Below, one piece after another: positions 27,122 through 36,590 of a DNA stretch of 64,000 bases. Where the stretch lies: positions 33,305 through 97,304 of the forward strand of contig NZ_JAJDWC010000020.1 in NCBI RefSeq assembly GCF_022825805.1, read 5' to 3'. The notes under the pieces were generated by a model. That model made no database searches. It had not been told where the DNA came from and saw nothing but the letters and a program-made list of their open reading frames with translations. This DNA comes from Phaeobacter sp. Lineage in GTDB: Bacteria; Pseudomonadota; Alphaproteobacteria; Rhodobacterales; Rhodobacteraceae. The translations under genes and the position numbers were made by a program. How positions within the stretch are numbered: the first letter of the stretch is position 1; each line of letters opens with the position of its first letter.

Positions 27122-27652
27122 ATGACATCAAAACTCGTCCGCAGTGTCGCGGGCCTGTGTCTGGCCGCGCTGGCGACCAGCGCAACTGCACAGCAGGCAG
27201 AAACAGACAACCGCGTGGCCAGTAACGTCGACTGGAGCGTTTTCCAGGGCGAAAGCCCAAAGGAATGTTGGGGCGTGTCCGCCCCGAAGGAAACCGTCAA
27301 TACCCGTGATGGTCGCGTGAAGGCGGTGCGTCGCGGTAAAATTCAGCTGTTTGTCTTTTTCCGCCCAGACACTGGAAAGAATGGCCAAATCACTTTTACG
27401 GGTGGATACCCGTTTGCTCCGGGTTCAACTGTGAACCTAGCGGTTGGTGATACCGATTTTGAACTGTTCACCGAAGGCGAATGGGCTTGGCCTGCGACAG
27501 CATCGGATGATGCGAAAATCATCACGGCCATGAAGCGCGGCGCACAGGCCGTTTTGATTGGTCGCTCCGCGCGGGGCACCCAGACCAAGGATACGTTCTC
27601 ATTGCTTGGGTTCACCGCAGCCGTCGATGAAGCGGAAAAACGCTGCTTCTGA
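27122..27652 (+). CDS. invasion-associated locus B (IalB) family exported protein
   Basis: 176 residues with a signal peptide (MTSKLVRSVAGLCLAALATSATA, cleavage near residue 23). Mature domain shows the IalB pattern: an early Cys (ESPKECWGVS), a hydrophobic FVFF strand, AMKRGAQAVLIGRSARGTQTKDTFSLLGF and a terminal Cys. Despite the name, the family is widespread in free-living alphaproteobacteria and its role is not known there. It is a single gene ended by a clear terminator. ATG 27122 is chosen over an in-frame ATG 15 bases upstream because it starts the signal peptide directly. Confidence 0.8.
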   Translation: MTSKLVRSVAGLCLAALATSATAQQAETDNRVASNVDWSVFQGESPKECWGVSAPKETVNTRDGRVKAVRRGKIQLFVFFRPDTGKNGQITFTGGYPFAPGSTVNLAVGDTDFELFTEGEWAWPATASDDAKIITAMKRGAQAVLIGRSARGTQTKDTFSLLGFTAAVDEAEKRCF

Positions 27653-27680
27653 TCCGATTTTGGATCAACCGTTTCATGTG

Positions 27681-27706
27681 AAACCCCGGCTTGTGCTGGG
27701 GTTTTT
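27681..27706 (+). terminator. Rho-independent terminator of the IalB-family gene
   Basis: 10-bp stem AAACCCCGGC / GCTGGGGTTT with one G-U pair and a TTGT loop, running into TTTTT (27702-27706). It is 28 bases after the stop codon. Confidence 0.88.
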
Positions 27707-27845
27707 CTGTTTCGGGGTCACGACTATTATGGTTTGCGCAGCGCGGGCATCGGCCTTGCAGTGATTTTTTCAGGATTCCTTTTGATCTCAGCCTAAATTC
27801 CTATATAGAGCCGCATCCACCGCCACAGCCACGAGTCCCGTTGCC

Positions 27846-29036
27846 ATGACTGTCACAGCGCCCATTACCCAGGATGTAATGACCCTGCCTCGCAAGTTGC
27901 CGGAGGGCGGCAAGATCAATCTTGTCGGCTTGACCCGTGACCAGATGCGCGAGGCGCTTATCGAACATGGGACGCCAGAAAAACAGGCCAAGATGCGTGT
28001 TGGCCAGATCTGGCAGTGGATCTATCAGTGGGGCAAACGTGATTTTGCCGATATGACAAACCTAGCGAATGCCTATCGCGCGCAGCTGGCCGAGACATTC
28101 GAGATTTCAACGCCCGAGGTTGTGAGCCGCCAGATCTCCACCGATGGGACGCGGAAATATCTTGTGCGTATCGCGGGCGGGCATGAGGTCGAGGTTGTCT
28201 ATATCCCCGAAGAAGATCGCGGCACGCTGTGTGTTTCTTCGCAGGTGGGTTGCACGCTGACCTGTTCATTCTGTCATACGGGAACCCAGAAACTGGTGCG
28301 CAATCTCACCCCAGGTGAGATCATCGGTCAGGTGATGATGGCCCGTGATGATCTGGAAGAATGGCCTGTCCCCGGTGCCCCAAAGGACGAAACCCGGCGT
28401 TTGTCCAACATCGTTCTGATGGGCATGGGAGAGCCGCTCTACAACTTTGAAAACGTGCGCGACGCGATGAAGATCGCCATGGATCCTGAGGGCATTTCGC
28501 TGAGCCGCCGCCGGATTACGCTGTCTACTTCTGGTGTGGTGCCAGAGATTGCACGTACCGCGCAGGAAATCGGCTGCCTGTTGGCGATCTCCTTTCATGC
28601 GACCACCAATGAAACCCGCGATGTGTTGGTTCCGATCAACAAGCGGTGGAACATCGATGAGCTGCTGCAGGCGCTGGCGGATTATCCCAAGGCATCTAAT
28701 TCCGAACGCATTACGTTTGAATACGTGATGCTGGATGGGGTGAACGACAGCGACGAGGACGCCCACCGTTTGATCGAGCATATCGAACGCTACAAGATTC
28801 CGGCAAAGATCAACCTGATCCCTTTCAATGAATGGCCGGGTAGCCCATACAAACGGTCCTCAAACAACCGCATCCGCGCCTTTGCGAACATCATTTATCA
28901 GGCAGGCTACGCCTCGCCGATCCGGAAGACGCGTGGTGATGATATCATGGCTGCCTGTGGCCAGCTGAAATCTGCGACAGAGCGGGCGCGTAAAAGCCGC
29001 AAACAGATCGAGGCCGAGGCAGGGATTAACCCCTGA
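27846..29036 (+). CDS. rlmN: 23S rRNA (adenine2503-C2)-methyltransferase
   Basis: Radical-SAM enzyme that methylates C2 of A2503 in 23S rRNA and A37 of some tRNAs. The [4Fe-4S] motif is in [14 protein letters not shown] (CxxxCxxC). Other RlmN segments: [31 protein letters not shown] (first reactive Cys region), [14 protein letters not shown] and [14 protein letters not shown]; the second active-site Cys is in [10 protein letters not shown]. 396 residues, family length. Monocistronic by appearance. Confidence 0.96.
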   Translation: MTVTAPITQDVMTLPRKLPEGGKINLVGLTRDQMREALIEHGTPEKQAKMRVGQIWQWIYQWGKRDFADMTNLANAYRAQLAETFEISTPEVVSRQISTDGTRKYLVRIAGGHEVEVVYIPEEDRGTLCVSSQVGCTLTCSFCHTGTQKLVRNLTPGEIIGQVMMARDDLEEWPVPGAPKDETRRLSNIVLMGMGEPLYNFENVRDAMKIAMDPEGISLSRRRITLSTSGVVPEIARTAQEIGCLLAISFHATTNETRDVLVPINKRWNIDELLQALADYPKASNSERITFEYVMLDGVNDSDEDAHRLIEHIERYKIPAKINLIPFNEWPGSPYKRSSNNRIRAFANIIYQAGYASPIRKTRGDDIMAACGQLKSATERARKSRKQIEAEAGINP

Positions 29037-29069
29037 ACCCCGGCCTCGCTGGGCAGGTCCCCGGCTGCC

Positions 29070-30326
29070 TCAACCGAAAATGAAATCTGATGCGTCTAGA
29101 GATTCGCTGAAACCAGCGAGTCTGAGTTCGAATGTGTTCGTCAGACTGAGGATGGTGTCCGCATTGTCGATGCTGATTCCGACCTGATCCAAACCACCGA
29201 TCCAAAGGCCAGAGAGGTCGATGACGTCCGCACCGCGCCCGAAATCCGTGATTTGATCCGTCTCGCCGATATCTGCGAAATCAAATACAAAGGTATCTGC
29301 GCCCATACCGCCTGTGAGGGTATCTGCGCCATCGCCACCAATCAGCGTGTCACGGCCACGGCCCCCGGATAGAAGATCAGTGCCCGCGCCGCCTGCGAGT
29401 AAGTCATTCCCGCGTTCGCCAAACAGTCTGTCGCTGTCCGGACCACCGGAATAGCCATCGTCGATCAACCCGCCGATCAGTGTGTCATGACCATTGCCAC
29501 CAAACAGACGATCGTCGCCAAGCCCGCCGACAACGGTGTCGCGACCCTGGCTGCCACGCAGGATATCATTGGCCTCTCGGCCCTGAATATGGTCGTGACC
29601 TTCTTTGCCATTGATTGTCGTGGCTTCATTGGTGCCAATGATCGTGTTGTCTTCGGCATTGGCGCGGATGATGATGGGTGAGCCCTGGCCGCCGAGTATT
29701 TCCCATTCATTGCCTTCGAGTGCGGTGCCAAAACTGTCAGCGGTGCCATAGAGATGCTGCATCGCCTGAATGTCGAATGTCCCAAGCTCTGTGACGTAGT
29801 TGGGAGCATGGTTGTATGTCATGACCGTGTGTTCGGGAATGTCAGACTGTGGGACGAGTGTCAGACTGCCGTCATGGGGGTGCTGCAGGCCAAGGGCATG
29901 CCCCAGTTCATGCAGCAGGGTGACATAGCCATAGGTGCCCACATCCATGTCTGCTGTGCCGATGGCAAAGGATCCGTTGATGGTGACGCCATGATCGGAC
30001 ATCGCGATATTCGCATAGCCACCAGCTTCGCCTCCATCAAACCCGAAGGCATTGATCATCGCTGGACCGTCGACTTCGACGAATCGGATCCCAGAAATGG
30101 CCTCATATTTTGCGGCGACTTCGCGGAACAGGTCCTGATGCGCATCAGTGAAGGTCCAATAGCTGGTCGCACCGGTGGGATCATTACTTGGATCTCCGAG
30201 CTGGCTCTCGTCCAGGAAACGATAGGTGACCACGGCCTGGGTTCCGACCTCCATCGGTGAGTTCCAGCGAAAATGATCGCCATCAAGGTAGTACAATAAC
30301 GCTGAATAATCCGAAACGCGTGCCAT
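29070..30326 (-). CDS. secreted M10-type (serralysin-like) metallopeptidase with RTX repeats
   Basis: 418 residues. The zinc site is HELGHALGLQHPHD (HExxHxxGxxHP) followed by a Met-turn VMTYN. Residues from about 225 hold at least six calcium-binding RTX nonapeptides of the GGxGxDxL type, then a C-terminal strand-rich tail ending SLDASDFIFG, typical of type I secretion signals. There is no N-terminal signal peptide. No type I secretion ABC or membrane-fusion gene is in the window, so the exporter must be elsewhere. GGAG upstream supports ATG 30326. Converges on rlmN with a 33-base gap. Confidence 0.88.
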   Translation of the reverse strand: MARVSDYSALLYYLDGDHFRWNSPMEVGTQAVVTYRFLDESQLGDPSNDPTGATSYWTFTDAHQDLFREVAAKYEAISGIRFVEVDGPAMINAFGFDGGEAGGYANIAMSDHGVTINGSFAIGTADMDVGTYGYVTLLHELGHALGLQHPHDGSLTLVPQSDIPEHTVMTYNHAPNYVTELGTFDIQAMQHLYGTADSFGTALEGNEWEILGGQGSPIIIRANAEDNTIIGTNEATTINGKEGHDHIQGREANDILRGSQGRDTVVGGLGDDRLFGGNGHDTLIGGLIDDGYSGGPDSDRLFGERGNDLLAGGAGTDLLSGGRGRDTLIGGDGADTLTGGMGADTFVFDFADIGETDQITDFGRGADVIDLSGLWIGGLDQVGISIDNADTILSLTNTFELRLAGFSESLDASDFIFG

Positions 30327-30572
30327 CAGTCCACTCCACAAACGGTTGTAGACATGGTGATGAGGAAATGTGGCCAGTATTGGCCCAAACTGGGGTTTTT
30401 AAGCAGATCGCCTGTTTGTGCTGTCAGCTCAACTGATTAGCCCTGGTTGTATGGACAGCGTGATGCGAGCAGCGGATCACTGCCTTGGAATCTGCTAAAT
30501 TGCGCAACATTTTCGCCATTTCCCCCGGACAGTTTCATTTTTGGAAACACTGTAACAAGGGAGAACGAGACG

Positions 30573-30782
30573 ATGACCGTAGTTTCAACGATGGCCGCGC
30601 AGATTGAACCCCAACTGCTCGATCTTGTCCGTAGCGAACGTACCAAGGCGCTTAGCCGACGAGAATGGAAGTTCCGTTTGCGCGGCTATGGCTATGGCAT
30701 TTCTGATGTCGGGGGCAGCCAGATTCTCACCCGCCTGCCCAAAGGTTTGCCTGTCGGGGTATTGCCCAAAGACTTCGCCTGA
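30573..30782 (+). CDS. small basic hypothetical protein
   Basis: 69 residues; I do not recognise the family. An AAGGGAG ribosome site lies 8 bases before ATG 30573, supporting translation. The N-terminal half is amphipathic helix-like (IEPQLLDLVRSERTKALSRREW); the C-terminal half is Arg/Gly-rich (KFRLRGYGYG) then hydrophobic. No Cys, no signal peptide, no membrane span. It is divergent from the RTX peptidase across about 245 bases, in which no other feature was seen. Possibly nucleic-acid binding; speculation. Confidence 0.6.
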   Translation: MTVVSTMAAQIEPQLLDLVRSERTKALSRREWKFRLRGYGYGISDVGGSQILTRLPKGLPVGVLPKDFA

Positions 30783-30852
30783 TCATCCTACAGCACGGCG
30801 TCGGCCGGATGTGATATCAGCATCTCGGCCTTTGGCCTGACAACGCACCGCC

Positions 30853-31701
30853 TCAGGTCGTACGCCCTGGCAGAGTGTCCCGCGGTGGTGCTGGCGCCCA
30901 GTTGTTGATCAGTTCAATGGCGTCTTCGGCGGTTTCGACAAAGCGGAACAGATCCAGATCCTCTTCTGAAATCGTGCCCGCATCTGCGAGCGCGTCCCAG
31001 TTGATGATCCGTTCCCAAAACGCCTGACCGAACAACAGGAATGGCACGCGCTCCATCCGGCCGGTCTGGATCAGGGTAAGCGTTTCGAACATTTCATCCA
31101 TTGTGCCGAACCCGCCAGGGAAGACGGTGATCGCGCGCGCGCGCATCAGGAAGTGCATTTTCCGCAATGCGAAATAGTGAAAGTTGAAACACAGGTCCGG
31201 TGTCACATACGGGTTGGGCGCTTGTTCATGCGGCAAAACGATATTGAGCCCCACAGACGCGCCACCTGCATCTTGCGCCCCGCGATTGCCGGCTTCCATA
31301 ACGCCAGGCCCGCCGCCTGTGACAATCACATCCGATTTTCCGCCGTTTGCCATCGACCGTTCTGTCATCAGCTTCGCAAATTTGCGGGCTTCGTCATAAA
31401 AATGGGATAGATCCCGCAGCGTCTGGGTGCGGGCCTTGTCTTTGTCCTTTGGCGCGGGGATCCGCGCACCGCCAAACATGACAATCGTGCTTTCGATCCC
31501 ATGTTCGTCCAACATCATTTCGGGCTTCAGAAGCTCCAATTGCAAGCGGACGGGGCGCAGTTCGTCCCGACACAGAAAGTCCCCGTCTGCAAATGCCAAC
31601 CGATAGGCTGGCGATTCTGTCTGTGGGGTGGAGGGCACATGCGCGGCCTGGCTGCGATCAGAGTGAGCGTCTCGAAATCGGCTATGGCGATCATCTGTCA
31701 T
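30853..31701 (-). CDS. LOG-family (TIGR00730-type) Rossmann-fold protein
   Basis: 282 residues. Carries the lysine-decarboxylase-like/LOG signature PGGFGTMDEMFE near residue 200, and a preceding GGGPGVMEAGNRGA segment. Members cleave nucleoside 5'-monophosphates to free base and ribose-5-phosphate (cytokinin activation in plants, nucleotide recycling in bacteria). An N-terminal extension of about 60 residues is polar and probably flexible. Convergent with the small hypothetical gene. Neighbours do not indicate a pathway. Confidence 0.85.
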   Translation of the reverse strand: MTDDRHSRFRDAHSDRSQAAHVPSTPQTESPAYRLAFADGDFLCRDELRPVRLQLELLKPEMMLDEHGIESTIVMFGGARIPAPKDKDKARTQTLRDLSHFYDEARKFAKLMTERSMANGGKSDVIVTGGGPGVMEAGNRGAQDAGGASVGLNIVLPHEQAPNPYVTPDLCFNFHYFALRKMHFLMRARAITVFPGGFGTMDEMFETLTLIQTGRMERVPFLLFGQAFWERIINWDALADAGTISEEDLDLFRFVETAEDAIELINNWAPAPPRDTLPGRTT

Positions 31702-31837
31702 GGCAAACCTGCTTTCTCGTTATGATGTAAGGACCACCAGTCATAGCGGCTCGCAGGTGTTGGTGCCAGTCCGGATCAGGGCTTGCGTCCGCAGCCGCAT
31801 GGCTTAGGTTCAGCGCCAAGCAAAGAAAGGGCGGACT

Positions 31838-32764
31838 ATGGACTGGTCACAGGAGATCTCCTTGGCAGCGGGGCGCATCGCGGCGCATATTCAGCGCACA
31901 CCAGTGATGGAGACCCGTGGATTTGGCTTGTCCTATCCTGTCTCTCTTAAGCTGGAGCACATGCAGCACACCGGCAGCTTCAAGGCGCGTGGCGCTTTCA
32001 ACACGCTGTTGTCAGAGCCTGTTCCCGAAGCCGGGATTGTTGCGGCCTCTGGTGGCAATCATGGCGCTGCGGTTGCTTTTGCAGCGCATCAACTGGGACT
32101 TAAGGCGCGTGTTTATGTGCCAGAGATTGCGGGCCCCGCCAAAGTGGCTCTGATCCGCAGTACGGGCGCCGAGCTTGAAGTGGTGCCGGGAGCCTATGCC
32201 AATGCGCTGGATCAGGCCCGCGCGTATGAAACCGCTACCGGTGCGATGCAGGTTCATGCCTATGACGCGGCTGCGACGGTTGCAGGGCAGGGCACCTGTT
32301 TTGTCGAGTGGGATGAACAGGGGCTGGATGCGGATACTATGTTGATTGCTGTTGGTGGCGGCGGCCTGATTTCGGGTGCGCTTGCCTGGTATGGCGGCGC
32401 CAAACGGATCATCGCGGTAGAGCCGGAAACAAGCTGCGCGCTACACAGTGCGCTGGCTGCTGGCCAGCCGGTTGATGTGGACGTCTCAGGGGTTGCCGCC
32501 AATGCGCTGGGTGCGCGAAAGATCGGTGAGATCTGTTTCGGCCTTGCCCAAGACCACGCTACATCCTGCCAGTCGGTCACTGTTTCCGATGCGGCGATCG
32601 TGGATGCGCAAAGCAAGCTCTGGCGTGAGCGACGGTTGCTCGTGGAGCCAGCAGGAGCAACCGCTCTGGCAGCGCTGACCAGTGGCGTCTATACGCCGGA
32701 GCCAGGGGAGCGCGTTGCGGTATTGCTGTGTGGCGGAAACATCGCCCCAGACCCGCTGGGGTGA
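31838..32764 (+). CDS. PLP-dependent threonine/serine dehydratase
   Basis: 308 residues, fold type II PLP enzyme. LEHMQHTGSFKARGA contains the PLP lysine (near residue 53); ASGGNHGAAVA is the phosphate/substrate loop and AVGGGGLISG the glycine-rich PLP-phosphate loop. This short form lacks a C-terminal regulatory ACT domain, so it resembles catabolic serine/threonine dehydratase or serine racemase-like enzymes rather than biosynthetic IlvA. A GntR regulator follows by about 55 bases in the same direction and may regulate it. Confidence 0.85.
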   Translation: MDWSQEISLAAGRIAAHIQRTPVMETRGFGLSYPVSLKLEHMQHTGSFKARGAFNTLLSEPVPEAGIVAASGGNHGAAVAFAAHQLGLKARVYVPEIAGPAKVALIRSTGAELEVVPGAYANALDQARAYETATGAMQVHAYDAAATVAGQGTCFVEWDEQGLDADTMLIAVGGGGLISGALAWYGGAKRIIAVEPETSCALHSALAAGQPVDVDVSGVAANALGARKIGEICFGLAQDHATSCQSVTVSDAAIVDAQSKLWRERRLLVEPAGATALAALTSGVYTPEPGERVAVLLCGGNIAPDPLG

Positions 32765-32818
32765 GGTGATGACCGCAGCGCCCTTATCAGTTGGTCTACA
32801 GTGGCCGTTGGTCGTGCC

Positions 32819-33418
32819 ATGAGCGCCACAATTTCCGATACGATCTATCAAGAGCTGAGCAACCGCATCGTCACCGGGGCGCTCCCCGCTGGTGAAAAGC
32901 TGCGCCAGGATCATATCGCACGAGAGTTCAGTACCAGTCACGTTCCTGTCCGCGAGGCGCTGCTGCGTCTGGAAGCTCATGGGCTGGCAAAGTCCATTCC
33001 GCGCCGGGGCATGCGGGTCACGGCGTTGGATCCCAGCGAAATTCGCGAAGTGGTCGAGATGCGGGTGTCGCTGGAATTGCTGGCGCTGCAAAACGCCTTT
33101 GCCCACTACGGGCCTGAGGACATTGCAGCGGCGGATGCAGCGCGGCTGGCTTGTGATGCGGCAACGACCATGCCCGACTGGGAACAGAAAAACCGCGCTT
33201 TTCATCGGGTGATCCTGGCCCCTTGCCAGATGCCAAGGCTGATGGCGACGATTGATGATTTGCATATCGCCTCGGCCCGGCACCTCTTTGCCAACTGGAA
33301 ACAACGCTGGACGCAGCGGGTGGATACGGATCATGCGCTGGTGGTGCAGGCCATCCGGCGGAGGGATGTCCAGACCGCCTGTGATATTTTGCGCCGCCAT
33401 CTGCGGCGTGTGCGGTAG
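32819..33418 (+). CDS. GntR-family (FCD-type) regulator
   Basis: 199 residues. Winged HTH about residues 5-68 (SDTIYQELSNRIVTGALPAG, then VPVREALLRLEAHGLA), followed by a shortened FCD helical domain. ATG 32819 starts close to the HTH; a GTG 18 bases upstream is possible and no good ribosome site supports either. It follows the threonine/serine dehydratase gene, so it may sense an amino acid or keto acid, which is inference from position. Confidence 0.82.
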   Translation: MSATISDTIYQELSNRIVTGALPAGEKLRQDHIAREFSTSHVPVREALLRLEAHGLAKSIPRRGMRVTALDPSEIREVVEMRVSLELLALQNAFAHYGPEDIAAADAARLACDAATTMPDWEQKNRAFHRVILAPCQMPRLMATIDDLHIASARHLFANWKQRWTQRVDTDHALVVQAIRRRDVQTACDILRRHLRRVR

Positions 33419-33542
33419 GACAGAAGCAAAGAGGCGCTGCGGCACTGCGCTTTGACGCAATACGCACATGACCCCGGGGCAAATTGCGGTTATGTAACCG
33501 CCACAAGACGAACAAGCCACTTTCACCCCGGAGAGACGACAC

Positions 33543-34370
33543 ATGTCCAACGCTCAGCTGGAAACCGCAATCGAGGCCGCTTGGGAGGCCCGTGATACCA
33601 TTTCCCCCGCCACCACAGGGGAGCAGCGCGAAGCCATCGAAGACACGCTGAACGCGCTGGATTCCGGCAAGTTGCGGGTCGCAGAGCGGCAAGAGAACGG
33701 CTCGTGGCATGTGAACCAATGGGCCAAGAAAGCCGTGCTGCTTGGCTTCCGAATCAAAGACATGGAAGAGCAGTCTGGCGGCCCACAGGGGTCTGGCTGG
33801 TGGGATAAGGTTGACAGCAAGTTCAAAGGCTGGGGCGACAGCCAGTGGAAAGATGCAGGCTTCCGTGCGGTGCCCAATTGTGTGGTTCGCAAATCTGCCT
33901 ACATCGCGCCCGGTGTTGTGCTGATGCCATCATTCGTCAACCTGGGTGCTTATGTTGATGAAGGCACCATGGTCGACACATGGGCCACCGTTGGGTCCTG
34001 TGCCCAAATCGGTAAAAACGTTCACCTGTCCGGTGGCGTTGGTATCGGTGGCGTGCTGGAGCCGATGCAGGCGGGCCCGACCATCATTGAAGACAATTGC
34101 TTCATTGGTGCCCGGTCCGAGGTCGTCGAAGGCTGTATCGTCCGTGAGGGGTCCGTATTGGGCATGGGCGTTTTCATCGGTCAGTCCACCAAAATCGTCG
34201 ACCGGGAAACCGGCGAGGTGATGTATGGCGAAGTTCCACCTTATTCGGTTGTTGTGGCGGGTTCCATGCCGTCGAAGAATGGCGTGAACCTTTATTGCGC
34301 TGTGATTGTGAAGCGCGTCGATGAAAAGACCCGTTCCAAAACCGGGATCAATGATCTGCTGCGTGACTGA
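33543..34370 (+). CDS. dapD: 2,3,4,5-tetrahydropyridine-2,6-dicarboxylate N-succinyltransferase
   Basis: Fourth step of the succinylase route to meso-diaminopimelate and lysine; cytoplasmic trimer. 275 residues with a left-handed beta-helix of hexapeptide repeats from about residue 110 ([20 protein letters not shown], then [16 protein letters not shown]). The downstream dapE gene (40735) completes the next-but-one step but is separated by the Hint/receptor cluster, so the two are not one operon. A GGAGAG site precedes ATG. Confidence 0.96.
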   Translation: MSNAQLETAIEAAWEARDTISPATTGEQREAIEDTLNALDSGKLRVAERQENGSWHVNQWAKKAVLLGFRIKDMEEQSGGPQGSGWWDKVDSKFKGWGDSQWKDAGFRAVPNCVVRKSAYIAPGVVLMPSFVNLGAYVDEGTMVDTWATVGSCAQIGKNVHLSGGVGIGGVLEPMQAGPTIIEDNCFIGARSEVVEGCIVREGSVLGMGVFIGQSTKIVDRETGEVMYGEVPPYSVVVAGSMPSKNGVNLYCAVIVKRVDEKTRSKTGINDLLRD

Positions 34371-34409
34371 TCGTCCGATCAACTGACTGCGTGACTTTGG
34401 TCAACGTCT

Positions 34410-34439
34410 GTGTCGCCCCACCTCATGCCGGGGCGGCAC
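34410..34439. terminator. bidirectional terminator-like hairpin between dapD and a Hint-domain gene
   Basis: 10-bp stem GTGTCGCCCC / GGGGCGGCAC (one U-G pair) with a 10-base loop, lying between two convergent genes and only 2 bases from the Hint gene stop. T-runs are short on both sides, so termination is likely but not certain. Confidence 0.5.
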
Positions 34440-34441
34440 CT

Positions 34442-36016
34442 TTACTGGGTGACAGTCCCCAATAATGCCCGCTCATGAGGCTTCAGTGAGAGCCGGGCGC
34501 TGGGCGCATTGATACCCATGCCATCCGCCATCAAGTCCAGGATTTCTGCTCGGGTTTCGGGATCGAAGCTGTGCAGGGTTTGTTCGCCGGGATGGTAGCT
34601 TTCGCTTTCCAGGCCATCGCCGCAGATGATCTGGTGACTGTCAAACAACAAATGGACATAGGTCACCAACTCGCCGTCAGCCCGCGGCCGGATGCTGCGA
34701 TCATTGATCAGATCTTTGGCCTTCACCAAGACTTCGTATTGTCCAAACAGAACCTCTGCCCAGGCTGACCGCACCAGAACACGGTGATTGGGCGACAGCG
34801 CTGTTTGTGCATGTTGGCCAAGAGCGTTTTTTGCAAAGATCACGGGCGCCTCCGCGCCAAGAGCGCGCCGGGTGCTACGGCCGATCCATCGCAATGGCTG
34901 CGGGCCATGGTCGCGGGTCAAGACAAGCGTGCCGGGGGTCAAATCCTCGACCGCGCGGGGGCCATCAACCGTATCAATCAGAACACCTGCGACAAAACAT
35001 GGGGTGGTGGTGAGCGTGACAAACCCCGTGTCGGTGTTTCCGACGCTATCTTCGACAGTGTAGGAAAATGTGGTGTCCGTGTCGCTGTCTACATCGTCCT
35101 GGCCCGCGACTGTGAAGCTGCCGTCGCTGTTCAGCGTGACCACCTCGCCATCCGCGAGCGTGACCGAGCTGCCTGCCACGACCGGCTGGCCATTGATATG
35201 GGTAATCGTGAGTGCTGCGCCATTGATTTGCATGTCATTGGCCAGCACATCCACATTTGCGGTGTCACCCTCCTGAACAGTTACCGCGTCGTCATTTGCC
35301 ACCAGAGCGGTCTGGATGGAATCCCCGGCAATCAGAAGGTTGGAGTCAAAAGACCGGTCACCCCCATCGGCGATCCCGATTTTGATGGAGTTGCTTTCGT
35401 TAGGATTGACCGGTGCGGTCAGCGTCAAGGTGACCGTAAAGCCATCCATCTCCGTATTGAAATTGTCGTCGCTTCGATCGTTGTCGATATAGAGGTTTTC
35501 GTTGCTGTCGGGATTGATGTTGTCGATGGAGATATCGCCTGACCCGATGGTCATTTCCGCCTGCACGCCATTGACCCAGACACCGACGGAGTCGTTGAAG
35601 CCGGAGGATACATATTCAAGGTATTCTTCTGATGCGAAAATGAACTGCATCGTCAGTGTGGAGCCTTGCGGCACAAACTCCGCTTCGAAGATGGCAGCAT
35701 CGAAGGTATTTTGCCCGGCAATCGCCGTTAGCTCGGCGTCGCCGGCGGTGTTGTTGACTGTGGTCGTGTTGGCCCGGACGTTCACATCGCCGCTGCTGTT
35801 GGTGATGCTGCGCGCACTTCCCGTGGACAGGATTACACCGGTGTCTGCCGGGGTGACACCCGGTGCCAAAGCATTGCCATTGCTATAGATACCGGAGGCC
35901 ACGGTTGCCCCGGTATAGCTGGCATCCAGAATGGTGATCCCGTTGCCGAACATCTCTTCGGCCATTTCATTGGCTGTTGCATCAATGTTGACTGGCAGTT
36001 CCGAAGCTGTCGGCAC
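34442..36016 (-). CDS. choice-of-anchor L / cadherin-like / Hint-domain protein (large paralogue 1)
   Basis: 524 residues. Order: choice-of-anchor L domain (about 5-225; FGNGITILDASYTG, VILSTGSA, FASEEYLEY and VGVWVNG marks), a cadherin/VCBS-like beta domain (about 230-320; DVLANDMQINGAALTITHIN), a Hint domain (about 327-470) opening at CFVAGVLIDT with a late SPNHRVLV His motif, and a short tail. GTG 36016 is chosen because a CAGGAGGT site lies just upstream and the N-terminus then aligns with the paralogue at 38803-40398. No signal peptide; type I-like or other export is likely. Hint domains can self-process, but no C-extein is evident. Confidence 0.82.
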   Translation of the reverse strand: MPTASELPVNIDATANEMAEEMFGNGITILDASYTGATVASGIYSNGNALAPGVTPADTGVILSTGSARSITNSSGDVNVRANTTTVNNTAGDAELTAIAGQNTFDAAIFEAEFVPQGSTLTMQFIFASEEYLEYVSSGFNDSVGVWVNGVQAEMTIGSGDISIDNINPDSNENLYIDNDRSDDNFNTEMDGFTVTLTLTAPVNPNESNSIKIGIADGGDRSFDSNLLIAGDSIQTALVANDDAVTVQEGDTANVDVLANDMQINGAALTITHINGQPVVAGSSVTLADGEVVTLNSDGSFTVAGQDDVDSDTDTTFSYTVEDSVGNTDTGFVTLTTTPCFVAGVLIDTVDGPRAVEDLTPGTLVLTRDHGPQPLRWIGRSTRRALGAEAPVIFAKNALGQHAQTALSPNHRVLVRSAWAEVLFGQYEVLVKAKDLINDRSIRPRADGELVTYVHLLFDSHQIICGDGLESESYHPGEQTLHSFDPETRAEILDLMADGMGINAPSARLSLKPHERALLGTVTQ

Positions 36017-36177
36017 AGCGTACCTCCTGGATGACAGATGATCCTTCGGATACTCAACCATATGTAGATGAGGATACGATTAACCGGCCCCTGCTGCGCC
36101 TCGCTCCGGCCCTGCTGCGACGTCTCATTCTGGTGGGGCAGGTTGACCCTGTGCAGGGCGGACGATATGGCGAGCCT

Positions 36178-36534
36178 ATGGAAAAGAAAAAAACCTCACG
36201 CCAGCAAGTCTACACCTTGATTGTCCAGATCGGGCGGAAGGACGGGGACGGGCTGCCTGAGGGTGCCACTGGTGCCGCTTTGATGATCTATGCCTCCGGT
36301 GTGGATGAGGCCGAAGCCGTGCGTGAGACGGTGGCGATCCTGAAACAAGCGGATACCGCGCCGTTGGATGTGACAGGTTATGGCACAATCGCCGAGCGCG
36401 AAGCTGAGGGCCATGAGATTCCTGATGAAGAACGGGCGCTGATGCAGCGCGCGCTGGATGAGAACTCAGTGATCGTGGCGCAGATGACGCCCTTCTTTGA
36501 TGGCGAAGAGCTGCAGGGACAAACCATGCACTAA
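36178..36534 (+). CDS. conserved-looking acidic hypothetical protein
   Basis: 118 residues; family not recognised. It opens MEKKKTSRQQVYTLIVQIGR and the rest is strongly acidic (ERE, DEE and DGEE patches). Predicted alternation of strands and helices, no signal peptide or membrane segment, no Cys. ATG 36178 is preferred over an in-frame ATG at 36031 that would extend through the divergent promoter region. It is transcribed away from the Hint gene and toward the receptor gene. Function unknown. Confidence 0.65.
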   Translation: MEKKKTSRQQVYTLIVQIGRKDGDGLPEGATGAALMIYASGVDEAEAVRETVAILKQADTAPLDVTGYGTIAEREAEGHEIPDEERALMQRALDENSVIVAQMTPFFDGEELQGQTMH

Positions 36535-36590
36535 GGGCTCTGGTGCCCAGATTTCACTGAATCAGTTTGGTTGGTAAACACTCACGTCGC

